Assembly: GCA_012961645.1 (NCBI GenBank)
Contig: DTYY01000305.1
Coordinates: 1-6,804 of the forward strand
From: Methanosarcinales archaeon
Lineage (GTDB): Archaea; Halobacteriota; Methanosarcinia; Methanosarcinales; Methanogasteraceae
Direction: 5' to 3'
DNA length: 6,804 nt
Shown here piece by piece: positions 1-6,013 of this stretch (positions are counted from its first letter, which is position 1; each line of letters starts with the position of its first letter). Under the pieces are notes generated by a model. It saw only the letters and a program-made list of their open reading frames with translations. It searched no databases and was not told the origin of the DNA. Position numbers and translations under genes: made by a program.

Positions 1-1379
1 CCAATGATTTTGATGTGATCATCATCGGTGCCGGTCCAGCTGGTATGTTTGCAGCCGATGAACTGGCTGACTCTGATATGCGTGTGCTGGTCATCGATGC
101 CGGGCGGGACATTGACGATCGCAAATGCCCTATGGATAGAACCAGCGTCTGTGCGCACTGCACACCCTGCAGTATTATGTCAGGCGTTGGCGGTGCAGGC
201 ACATTCTCGGATGGAACCCTAAATCTGAGACCCGATATAGGCGGAGATCTTGCCACGCTGACCGGTGACCCGGAGGATGCATGGGACCTCATCCGTCATG
301 TGGATGAGGTCTTCCTGAAGTACGGGGCGCCCGATGTGCTCAACGAACCCAATGGCAGGGCTGTTGAGAGCCTGAAACGGCGTGCCGCATCGGTGGGAGC
401 GCGATTCATCAATATACCGCAGCGGCACATCGGATCAGATAACGCGCCCGTTGTCATCGGGAACTTCAAGGATGACCTTGTCAGGAGAGGTATCCAATTC
501 TTGCTGGGCAGCAATGTCGCCGACCTGTCCACCGATGACAACACCTGCAGCGGCGTGGTGCTCGAGAACGGCAAGACCATCACATCGGATTATGTGATCG
601 CTGCACCCGGCAGGATCGGTGCGAACTGGGTGAACTCGATGGTCGAGACGCACGGCATCGCTGCCAGATACGGGAGCATCGATGTCGGCGTGCGTGTCGA
701 GGTCTCTGCGATCATCATGGATCCGATCACGCACATCAACCGCGATCCGAAGTTCCATATCCAGACCAATCGCTATGATGATTTCGTCAGAACATTCTGT
801 ACTAACGAACACGGTTTTGTCGTCAAAGAAGAGTATCCCGGATTTATAGCCACAAATGGGCATTCTATGACGAACAAACAGTCTGATAATACGAATTTCG
901 CATTCATGGTCAGAATCGATCTCACACACCCGATCGAGAACACGACCAGATACGGAGTCTCGATCGCGAAGCTTGCGACGACCATCGGAGGCGGGAAGCC
1001 TGTGTTGCAGCGCATGGGTGACCTTCGGAGAGGCAGGCGATCAACAGAGGACCGAATCAAACGAAATCAGGTCATAAACACGCTCAGGGACGTGACCCCG
1101 GGCGACATATCGATGGCGCTTCCTCACAGAATCGTGATGGACATCATCGAGGGGCTCGAGGTGCTAAACAAAATCATACCCGGAGTTGCATCCGATTCAA
1201 CACTTCTGTATGCTCCGGAGATCAAATTCTATGCAATGGAGATCGATGTTGATCGAAATATGGAGACCAGTATCTGCAATCTCTTTGCAGCAGGCGATGG
1301 CACCGGACTTTCCCGTGATATCGTCAATGCGGCGGCAACTGGCGTGCTTGCCGCAAGAGGGGTTCTGAAGAGCAGGTAG
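1..1379 (+). CDS. FAD-dependent dehydrogenase, COG2509-like, 5' end cut by window
   Basis: This is probably a cytosolic flavoprotein oxidoreductase of the uncharacterised COG2509 type; its substrate is unknown. A GTG at 15 could serve as start, but the frame stays open to the window edge and reads NDFDVIIIGAGPAG, the usual lead-in to a dinucleotide-binding strand. The true start therefore probably lies just outside. Counting from position 15 (454 residues), the FAD Rossmann motif GAGPAG is at 5-10 and the acidic residue ending beta-2 is in VLVIDAG near 28. A cysteine cluster (C38, C46, C49, C52) precedes GVGGAGTFSDG at 57-67. The C-terminal FAD motif AAGDGTGLSRDI starts near 425. As I recall the family, the CP...CxxCxxC segment followed by GxGGAGxFSDG is typical; whether it binds a metal or cluster is not known to me. 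The gene ends 43 nt before a convergent gene. Family is fairly secure, function is not. Confidence 0.85.
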   Translation, partial: NDFDVIIIGAGPAGMFAADELADSDMRVLVIDAGRDIDDRKCPMDRTSVCAHCTPCSIMSGVGGAGTFSDGTLNLRPDIGGDLATLTGDPEDAWDLIRHVDEVFLKYGAPDVLNEPNGRAVESLKRRAASVGARFINIPQRHIGSDNAPVVIGNFKDDLVRRGIQFLLGSNVADLSTDDNTCSGVVLENGKTITSDYVIAAPGRIGANWVNSMVETHGIAARYGSIDVGVRVEVSAIIMDPITHINRDPKFHIQTNRYDDFVRTFCTNEHGFVVKEEYPGFIATNGHSMTNKQSDNTNFAFMVRIDLTHPIENTTRYGVSIAKLATTIGGGKPVLQRMGDLRRGRRSTEDRIKRNQVINTLRDVTPGDISMALPHRIVMDIIEGLEVLNKIIPGVASDSTLLYAPEIKFYAMEIDVDRNMETSICNLFAAGDGTGLSRDIVNAAATGVLAARGVLKSR

Positions 1380-1422
1380 TCGTGGGACGAGGGGTTTTAC
1401 ATCTGTCGGTTCAGGCGTATGG

Positions 1423-1950
1423 TCAATACAATTTCCCGTTCTTCCAGAAAAACGATTTTTTCGGAGGTCTGCTGAACATATTGAACACGCTTGGATAGAG
1501 TTTCGGATATTTCGCCTCCTCCAGTGGGATGTTGAACATCTCACCAGGCTCATCATCGGAGCCATCCAACCCGATGACGATGAAAACAGGTATCTTCCGT
1601 TCTTGCGAGAATTTCCGGTATCTATCCAGTTGTCCGGGGTTTGTCCAATCTAACATCCCTTGCTTGAGTCCTGAACGGTATTTACATTCCACAGCAAACA
1701 TTTCGCCGGTAGGGATGTATCTGAAGACGAAATCCGGATTCATGCTACTTTCAACATATCGTTCTTTGTTGGTTTCAGTTGAATGCGTCTTTTCTACGAT
1801 CGAAAAGTACTTTTTCGAGAACAAATTCTCTACATAGTCTTCAAATCTCGAACCAACCGCGAACGAATCGTTGGAAGTTTCGTGTTTCATTTCTTTGAGC
1901 AGATCAATCCCGCTGTCAATCACTTTGTCAAGCAAACCCAAGGTCACCAC
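1423..1950 (-). CDS. PD-(D/E)XK nuclease-fold protein, hypothetical
   Basis: A 175-residue soluble protein with the signature of the restriction-endonuclease-like fold: P72-D73 in NPDFVF, then E88-x-K90 in FAVECKYRS on the next strand. An acidic FEDYV helix (E37) lies upstream and a QLDRYRKF helix (Q107) downstream. This matches a PD-x14-ExK metal-dependent nuclease core, but the biological target is unknown; no methyltransferase or other defence partner lies beside it. The listed start is GTG at 1950-1948. A TTG at 1941-1939 (codon 4) is a good alternative, because AGAGGTG lies six bases before it, whereas the GTG overlaps that site. The hydrophobic strand VFIVIGLDG at 122-130 fits the fold. 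Hand counts on four lines give about 42% G+C, against about 60% in sampled proC lines, which suggests a recent arrival. It could also be an inactive fold member. Confidence 0.75.
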   Translation of the reverse strand: MVTLGLLDKVIDSGIDLLKEMKHETSNDSFAVGSRFEDYVENLFSKKYFSIVEKTHSTETNKERYVESSMNPDFVFRYIPTGEMFAVECKYRSGLKQGMLDWTNPGQLDRYRKFSQERKIPVFIVIGLDGSDDEPGEMFNIPLEEAKYPKLYPSVFNMFSRPPKKSFFWKNGKLY

Positions 1951-1983
1951 CTCTTCCCCACATTAAGATATCTGTATTTATCA

Positions 1984-1991
1984 TACTTAAA
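1984..1991 (-). promoter_or_regulatory. possible TATA box of the nuclease-fold gene
   Basis: On the minus strand TTTAAGTA lies about 35 bases upstream of the GTG start. A transcript would begin near 1962 with a leader of 10-20 bases that still includes the AGAGGTG ribosome site. No clear CGAAA-type BRE precedes it, so the call is tentative. Confidence 0.35.
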
Positions 1992-2083
1992 TCCACCTTG
2001 CCCACGGGTGACCACTAATCTTTGACGGCATCAAGATACGCAAGACCGTTACATTTTTTTCATGCCAGGTAGCCGATTGTGCG

Positions 2084-2092
2084 AAAAAAAAA
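2084..2092 (-). terminator. T9 tract, likely terminator of proC
   Basis: On the minus strand an uninterrupted run of nine T begins 15 bases after the proC stop codon, with no strong GC hairpin before it. Bare U-tracts directly after a gene are a known way for archaeal RNA polymerase to terminate. Its position fits the end of a monocistronic proC transcript and separates it from the nuclease-fold gene downstream. Confidence 0.6.
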
Positions 2093-2107
2093 CGATCATG
2101 TCAAGAA

Positions 2108-2905
2108 TCATCCAAGTTCCCTTGCCCGCCGGGTCGCTGCGATCACGGCAGCCATCATCCCGGCGCGAACCCCCTGCTCCTCAAGCGCACGCACTCCCTG
2201 GATCGTGGTGCCGGCTGGCGAGGTGACCATGTCCTTCAGCGCGCCCGGGTGGTCTCCGGTCTCAAGAACCATGGCAGCGGCACCGAGCACAGTCTGCGCT
2301 GCAAGTTCGAGCGCGACGTCTCTCGGGAGCCCCTCGTGCACCCCACCGTCTGCCATTGCCTCGATGATCTGGAACACAAACGCCGGTCCGCTCCCTGAAA
2401 GCCCGGTGACGGCGTCCATCAGATGTTCTGGCATGGTAACGACTCTACCGACCGATCCGAATATCGTGCATGCAATCTCGACATCTGATTCTGTGGCATT
2501 GCTGCCCGCACAGATCGCAGAGATCGCCTGTCTGACCGTGCAGGCGATATTTGGCATCACCCTGACCAGATGTGTGCACTCTGGCAGATTCTCCTCAATT
2601 GTCCTGATGGGAGTCCCTGCCGCAACCGAGATGACCAAATGTTCACCTCTGATCCTCTCGTTGATCGATTGTAGAACCGTGCTGATGATCTGGGGCTTTA
2701 CCGCAAGAACGATGACTTCCGCATTATCCACGGTATCGATGTTGCTTACGGATGTGTTGATCCCGAGTTCGGAGTGCAGCATCTGTAGATGTTCGATGTC
2801 CACATCGCTTGCGAAAATCCGGTCGCTCCGGGTGAGACTTGCGGCAAGCACGCCTCTGATCAGCGCTTCGCCGATCCTGCCCGCACCAATAAAACCTATC
2901 TTCAT
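2108..2905 (-). CDS. proC: pyrroline-5-carboxylate reductase
   Basis: A cytosolic enzyme that reduces 1-pyrroline-5-carboxylate to L-proline with NAD(P)H, the last step of proline synthesis. The N-terminal Rossmann domain begins MKIGFIGAGRIGEA, with GxGxxG at 7-12. It is followed by AVKPQ at 68-72, VRVMPN at 114-119, DAVTGLSGSGPAFVF at 164-178 and the helical C-terminal family signature from P220 through MVTSPAGTTIQG to L241-E242. At 265 residues it has the normal length and looks intact. The frame stays open upstream to 3061, but the ATG at 2905 places the Rossmann strand at residue 2 and has GAGG six bases before it, so it is the start. It is transcribed away from the mtr operon, probably as a single gene with its own promoter and T-tract terminator. 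The identification is firm. Confidence 0.95.
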   Translation of the reverse strand: MKIGFIGAGRIGEALIRGVLAASLTRSDRIFASDVDIEHLQMLHSELGINTSVSNIDTVDNAEVIVLAVKPQIISTVLQSINERIRGEHLVISVAAGTPIRTIEENLPECTHLVRVMPNIACTVRQAISAICAGSNATESDVEIACTIFGSVGRVVTMPEHLMDAVTGLSGSGPAFVFQIIEAMADGGVHEGLPRDVALELAAQTVLGAAAMVLETGDHPGALKDMVTSPAGTTIQGVRALEEQGVRAGMMAAVIAATRRARELG

Positions 2906-2944
2906 GTTATGCCTCTTTTCATTCTGCCAGTTTTGGCTCTGTTT

Positions 2945-2959
2945 TAGTAAAAAGTTTCG
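2945..2959 (-). promoter_or_regulatory. proC promoter (BRE + TATA)
   Basis: Minus strand CGAAA at 2959-2955 is followed by the AT-rich box CTTTTTACTA. Transcription starting about 25 bases downstream (near 2924) would give a leader of about 20 bases before the proC ATG. A small inverted repeat (GCCA-GTTT-TGGC, 2926-2937) sits next to the predicted start. The arrangement resembles the mtr promoter on the other strand. Confidence 0.5.
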
Positions 2960-3079
2960 GTGAAAGCAACAGAGGTTCCCGGTCAACCAGAATGAGCCAT
3001 ATCGCACATAGAGCTCTGCTGACCCTGTCCTTGATGGTAACGTAAAGGATGATACAACCACGTACTTATGCTGGTAGAT

Positions 3080-3093
3080 GGTGCCCTCGCACC
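3080..3093. repeat. short inverted repeat GGTGC-CCTC-GCACC
   Basis: Five-base arms with a four-base loop, about 50 bases upstream of the mtr TATA box. It lies outside both predicted transcripts, so it would act as DNA (an operator or activator site) if it acts at all. Arms this short can arise by chance. Confidence 0.25.
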
Positions 3094-3126
3094 TGCATTA
3101 TAACAGTTAACCACAAGTCTCTTACT

Positions 3127-3142
3127 CGAAAGGTTTATAATA
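3127..3142 (+). promoter_or_regulatory. mtr operon promoter (BRE + TATA)
   Basis: CGAAA at 3127-3131 is followed by GG and then TTTATAATA at 3134-3142, a close match to the archaeal BRE plus TATA pattern. With the usual spacing, transcription would start near 3164, leaving a leader of about 80 bases before mtrE. No other comparable AT-rich box stands upstream of mtrE. Confidence 0.75.
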
Positions 3143-3148
3143 TATCTT

Positions 3149-3162
3149 CGGATAGTAATCCG
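3149..3162. promoter_or_regulatory. inverted repeat between TATA box and predicted mtr start
   Basis: CGGAT-AGTA-ATCCG: perfect five-base arms around a four-base spacer, beginning seven bases after the TATA box and ending just before the predicted transcription start. This is where many archaeal repressors bind. Function is inferred from position only. Confidence 0.35.
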
Positions 3163-3171
3163 CAACCATTC

Positions 3172-3186
3172 GACCAAAATATGGTC
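3172..3186. repeat. inverted repeat in the mtr leader
   Basis: GACCA-AAATA-TGGTC: perfect five-base arms with a five-base AT spacer, near the 5' end of the predicted mtr leader. It could be a protein site on DNA or a weak RNA hairpin. Confidence 0.3.
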
Positions 3187-3190
3187 AAGA

Positions 3191-3202
3191 CCTATCGATA
3201 GG
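3191..3202. repeat. perfect 12-base palindrome in the mtr leader
   Basis: CCTATCGATAGG reads the same on both strands with no spacer. It lies four bases after the previous inverted repeat and 28 bases before the Shine-Dalgarno site. With no loop it suits binding of a dimeric protein to DNA better than an RNA hairpin. Confidence 0.4.
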
Positions 3203-3230
3203 GATATGTCACAACCAATAAAAAAAACAT

Positions 3231-3236
3231 AGGAGG
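3231..3236 (+). promoter_or_regulatory. mtrE ribosome binding site
   Basis: AGGAGG ends six bases before the ATG at 3243 and follows an A-rich, probably unstructured stretch. It supports strong initiation at the first gene of the operon and fixes the start. Confidence 0.85.
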
Positions 3237-3242
3237 AATTGA

Positions 3243-4145
3243 ATGGACCCGTCAATGGGTATGGGGCTTGTTGCCCTAATGGGTGCGGCTGCCACTGTTG
3301 CAGGTTGCAGCGAGGACCTTGAATCGGATATCGGATCGCAGAGCAATCCGAATTCGCAGGTCCAGCTGGCTGCGCAGGTCGGTTATCCGCACAGAGTATT
3401 CAACAAAGCTATTTCTGGTGAACCACCATCAAATGCCATGTACTGTGCTGTTGGCGCGGGCGTGGCTATGATGCTCATGAGCGAATCGACGATTGCAGCA
3501 TCGCCGCTCCTTGCAATCGCGGTCGGTGCGTTCGTTTCGGCACTCTTAAATGGCGTCTTCTCCACAACTTCGTATCTGGGAAGAAGCGCCAGTCAGACAC
3601 GGTTCAACCAGTATGTGTATCTTGATGTGCTGCGTAACCATGTATTCGGGATCATGGGGCACGCATACATAACAGCGTTCTGTATCGTTGGGTTATCGTA
3701 CATTATGTGGGCGGTACTCCCGGTCACGCATCCGTTCCCGTTCCCGGTGATTGCGCTGATCTGGGGACTCGCTGTTGGTGCGATCGGATCATCAACCGGT
3801 GATGTACATTACTGTGCAGAGCGGGAGTTCCAGGACTTCAAGTTCGGAGCAGGCGTGAACGCTTCTGATTCCGGAGATATTACCAGATTTGCAGAGGCAG
3901 GACTCAGGTCATCGATGGACAACGCATGGTTCTGCTCGAAGTTCGGAGGACCTGTTACTGGTGTTGCATTCGGACTGGTTGTATTCCTTGACAACTGGAG
4001 ATCGACAGCATTCGAGGGATGGACCGCGGTTGTTGTAGGACTGGTGATCGTTTCACTGCTGATTATATACAATCGGCGTCTCGAGCTGTATGCCAGAAAG
4101 ACCTATGGACCATATCCGGAATATGCAGGAGAGATTGAAGCATGA
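3243..4145 (+). CDS. mtrE: tetrahydromethanopterin S-methyltransferase subunit E
   Basis: A multispanning membrane subunit of the Na+-translocating methyl-H4MPT (or H4SPT):coenzyme M methyltransferase. With MtrC and MtrD it belongs to the membrane part that couples methyl transfer to Na+ movement. The 300 residues show about six or seven hydrophobic segments (roughly 5-21, 66-82, 86-105, 138-158, 167-184, 232-250, 260-276). Segments I recognise from Methanosarcina MtrE are SEDLESDIGSQSNPNSQVQL at 23-42, AISGEPPSNA at 56-65, VGAIGSSTGDVHY at 178-190, AEREFQ at 192-197 and KFGGPVTG at 233-240. Length is normal. It is the promoter-proximal gene of the operon, with a strong AGGAGG site, and its stop overlaps the mtrD start by four bases (ATGA), implying translational coupling. 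Confidence 0.96.
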   Translation: MDPSMGMGLVALMGAAATVAGCSEDLESDIGSQSNPNSQVQLAAQVGYPHRVFNKAISGEPPSNAMYCAVGAGVAMMLMSESTIAASPLLAIAVGAFVSALLNGVFSTTSYLGRSASQTRFNQYVYLDVLRNHVFGIMGHAYITAFCIVGLSYIMWAVLPVTHPFPFPVIALIWGLAVGAIGSSTGDVHYCAEREFQDFKFGAGVNASDSGDITRFAEAGLRSSMDNAWFCSKFGGPVTGVAFGLVVFLDNWRSTAFEGWTAVVVGLVIVSLLIIYNRRLELYARKTYGPYPEYAGEIEA

Positions 4146-4876
4146 GCGATATAAGTGTTGTAGGGATGCTTGCAGAGAACTGGATGATGATCATAGGAAT
4201 TATCATCGGTGGACTCTGTATCAGCGTTGGTGTTCACTTCGTGCCGGTGGGAGGCGCACCGGCTGCTATGGCGCAGGCTACAGGTATCGGGACTGGTACG
4301 GTGCAGCTTGCTACAGGTTCAGGACTGACCGGCCTTCTCGCTGCAGGATTTATGTATAAGGCACTGGCAGCAGGTGGCATAGGTCTATCTGAGATCGTTC
4401 TGATATGCGCAACAGGCGCTGTTGGTGCGATGATCATGATCTGTGTTACGATGCTTGTTGGAAACTGGGTGTACATATATGGTGTAGGAACTCCGCCAGC
4501 ATCGGCAAAGGTCGACTATGACCCGATCACCGGAAACTCGCAGGCGCCGTACGTTGCTCCCGGAACGGTCGGGCAGGGCATGCCAACCGTCTGTTTCGTG
4601 AGCGGAACAATGGGCGGTCTTCTCGGCGGTCTCGGAGGATCGCTGATATACTGCATGCTGATGGGCGTAAATGGCGACCCAGCGATCTCAAGCATCTTTG
4701 CGATCGGTATCTTCGTTGTGAACGCTGTACTGCCATCATACAACATCCAGGGGACGATAGAGGGATTCCATGATCCGAAGTTCAAGAGGGTACCAAAGGC
4801 GATTGTTGCTTGTTTTGTTGCCTCGCTCTTGTGTGGAATCATCGCAGTACTGATCCCGGGAATAGGAGGTGTGTGA
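4142..4876 (+). CDS. mtrD: tetrahydromethanopterin S-methyltransferase subunit D
   Basis: A membrane subunit of the same methyltransferase, 244 residues and mostly hydrophobic. Recognised family segments are VHFVPVGGAPAAMAQATGIG at 31-50, GTVQLATGSGLTGL at 52-65, GAVGAMIMICVTMLVGNWVY at 92-111, YGVGTPPASAKV at 113-124, then VNAVLPSYNIQGTIEGFHDP at 193-212 and KFKRVPKA at 213-220. Membrane segments lie around 16-32, 82-110, 152-174, 183-199 and 220-238. The ATG overlaps the mtrE stop and has AGGAGA nine bases before it. The last codons, encoding Gly-Gly-Val, double as the Shine-Dalgarno site of mtrC. The protein is intact, with the length usual for the family. Confidence 0.96.
   Translation: MSDISVVGMLAENWMMIIGIIIGGLCISVGVHFVPVGGAPAAMAQATGIGTGTVQLATGSGLTGLLAAGFMYKALAAGGIGLSEIVLICATGAVGAMIMICVTMLVGNWVYIYGVGTPPASAKVDYDPITGNSQAPYVAPGTVGQGMPTVCFVSGTMGGLLGGLGGSLIYCMLMGVNGDPAISSIFAIGIFVVNAVLPSYNIQGTIEGFHDPKFKRVPKAIVACFVASLLCGIIAVLIPGIGGV
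4865..4871 (+). promoter_or_regulatory. mtrC ribosome binding site inside the end of mtrD
   Basis: GGAGGTG lies in the final mtrD codons and ends six bases before the ATG at 4878. It decides the mtrC start, because the in-frame GTG at 4869 lies within this site and cannot be the start. The same ten bases (GGAGGTGTGT) recur at the mtrA to mtrF junction. Confidence 0.85.
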
Positions 4877-4877
4877 G

Positions 4878-5702
4878 ATGTCGGTAGCAGCAGGAGGAGA
4901 AGCAGTATCTACGGAAACCCCGAACCAGGTGGATACCAAGGGTGTTGTGGTAGGACTTGTAGGGATTTACATAGCAGGCATCACGGCAGGGATCATCGGA
5001 CCGTATCTCGCATTCTTTGCAGGTATAGGTGCGGTCTTCGCAACCCGGATGGGTGCTGATGGTGTTCGCAGGGTCTGCAGTTACGGTATCGGTACAGGTG
5101 TTCCATCGATTGGTGTGCTTGCGCTCGGAATGGGTCTCGTTGCATCGATGTTCGGGATTGCCATCGGATGGATCGTGGGTGTGCCGATGATCGGACCAAT
5201 CGTTGGTTTTGTGATCGCTGTTGTGATCGGATGGATCATCGGGACACTGGCAAACAAGGTGATCAAGCTGAACATCCCTGTAATGGAACGATGCTGTATG
5301 GAGATTGCAGGTGCTGGTGTGATCGTACTAACAGGGCTCAGCGTCATGATCGCCGGCAGTCTGGATTTTGCAGTGATCATTGAGAAGGTTGTTCAGACCG
5401 GATTCATCGCACCTGTCTTCATTCTTGGAGCACTCGGTATACTCCATCCGTTCAATGCCAGTTTGGGTCCTGATGAGACGCAGGATCGGACACTTAGGCA
5501 CGCGTACTCGACAGGAGCGATTGCGATGACGATTTCAGGAGTCTGCTCGATAGCGGTTCTTGACCCGATCGCCGCCACGCTCTCAATCGTTGTAGGAGCC
5601 TTCATCTGGTATACGAACTTCATGGGGTTCGTGAGGCTAGTTCAGCGAGACGCAGGCGCGGGCTATGTTGGAACCGGATTACTTCCACCGGGGGCGATGT
5701 AG
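4878..5702 (+). CDS. mtrC: tetrahydromethanopterin S-methyltransferase subunit C
   Basis: A third multispanning membrane subunit of the complex. I use the ATG at 4878 (274 residues), not the in-frame GTG at 4869, because the GGAGGTG ribosome site covers the GTG. The order is a polar N-terminus (1-22), repeated hydrophobic segments, then the family motifs GADGVRR at 59-65, YGIGTGVPSIG at 69-79, ALGMG at 82-86, LANKVI at 124-129, EIAGAG at 142-147, HPFNASLGPDETQDRTL at 190-206 and VGTGLLP at 264-270. The acidic Pro-Asp-Glu loop after HPFNA also occurs in Methanosarcina MtrC as I recall it. The gene starts one base after the mtrD stop and abuts mtrB with no gap. Confidence 0.96.
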   Translation: MSVAAGGEAVSTETPNQVDTKGVVVGLVGIYIAGITAGIIGPYLAFFAGIGAVFATRMGADGVRRVCSYGIGTGVPSIGVLALGMGLVASMFGIAIGWIVGVPMIGPIVGFVIAVVIGWIIGTLANKVIKLNIPVMERCCMEIAGAGVIVLTGLSVMIAGSLDFAVIIEKVVQTGFIAPVFILGALGILHPFNASLGPDETQDRTLRHAYSTGAIAMTISGVCSIAVLDPIAATLSIVVGAFIWYTNFMGFVRLVQRDAGAGYVGTGLLPPGAM

Positions 5703-6011
5703 ATGGATGTTGCAAGAGTAGTACCTGAATTTCACATACTCCTTGACCCATTGACAGGGGTTGTGGCAGAGGAAAGAGAGGACCTGATCATGTTCTCACT
5801 CGTTCCGATCCAGGCACAACTGGACATACTTGAAAGTGTTGCTGATGATCTGATGAACTCGCTCACACCGGATGCACCACTGTTGTCGTCGTATCCGGGA
5901 AGGGAGAGGACAGCACTCGTTGCTGGTTTCTATGCGAATCTATTCTATGGGTTGATCATCGGACTCCTGATCGCATTCCTGGCAGCACTCGCAATGAAAG
6001 GAGGGATGTAA
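5703..6011 (+). CDS. mtrB: tetrahydromethanopterin S-methyltransferase subunit B
   Basis: A small subunit of 102 residues with a soluble N-terminal part and one membrane span (about 72-97). Family features are an N-terminal VVPEF followed by LLDPLTGVVAEERED at 13-27, SVADDLMNSLTPDAPLL at 45-61 and PGRE at 65-68 just before the span. The start codon directly follows the mtrC stop (TAG-ATG). The only upstream ribosome-site candidate is a poor one (GGCGAT, ending four bases before the ATG), so translation may depend on ribosomes finishing mtrC. The last codons (Lys-Gly-Gly-Met) carry the ribosome site for mtrA. Confidence 0.93.
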   Translation: MDVARVVPEFHILLDPLTGVVAEEREDLIMFSLVPIQAQLDILESVADDLMNSLTPDAPLLSSYPGRERTALVAGFYANLFYGLIIGLLIAFLAALAMKGGM

Positions 6012-6013
6012 AA

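Larger units (their letters stand above)
2906..3242. other. divergent intergenic region between proC and mtrE
   Basis: A 337-base gene-free stretch. It holds the proC promoter near 2950 (minus), an unexplained middle part (about 2965-3125), the mtr promoter near 3135 (plus), and a predicted mtr leader of about 80 bases with inverted repeats. Reading frames crossing it lack recognisable protein motifs. I see no tRNA, rRNA or known riboswitch fold by eye. Confidence 0.7.

Noticed and set aside
435..929. Minus-strand open frame of 164 codons inside the flavoprotein gene
   Set aside because: Shadow of the plus-strand gene; Asp/Arg/His-rich composition without recognisable domains.
2079..2963. 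Long plus-strand open frame (294 codons) opposite proC
   Set aside because: It is Ser/Ala/Pro-rich with no motif and lies exactly antisense to a clearly recognisable proC, whose codon pattern creates it.
2906..3061. N-terminal extension of proC by 52 residues
   Set aside because: The family starts directly at the Rossmann strand (MKIGFIGAG); the ATG at 2905 has GAGG at good spacing, and the predicted promoter lies inside the extension.
2983..3255. Minus-strand open frame of 90 codons across the mtr promoter
   Set aside because: It would start inside mtrE, run antisense through the leader and promoter, and has no ribosome site or motif.
3297..3311. Lipobox-like VAGC at MtrE residues 19-22
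   Set aside because: There is no positively charged n-region, the segment is the normal first membrane helix of MtrE, and the Methanosarcina protein as I recall it has Ala in place of the Cys.
4869..4877. GTG at 4869 as the mtrC start
   Set aside because: It overlaps the GGAGGTG ribosome site; the ATG at 4878 has ideal spacing and a family-like MSVAAGGEA beginning.
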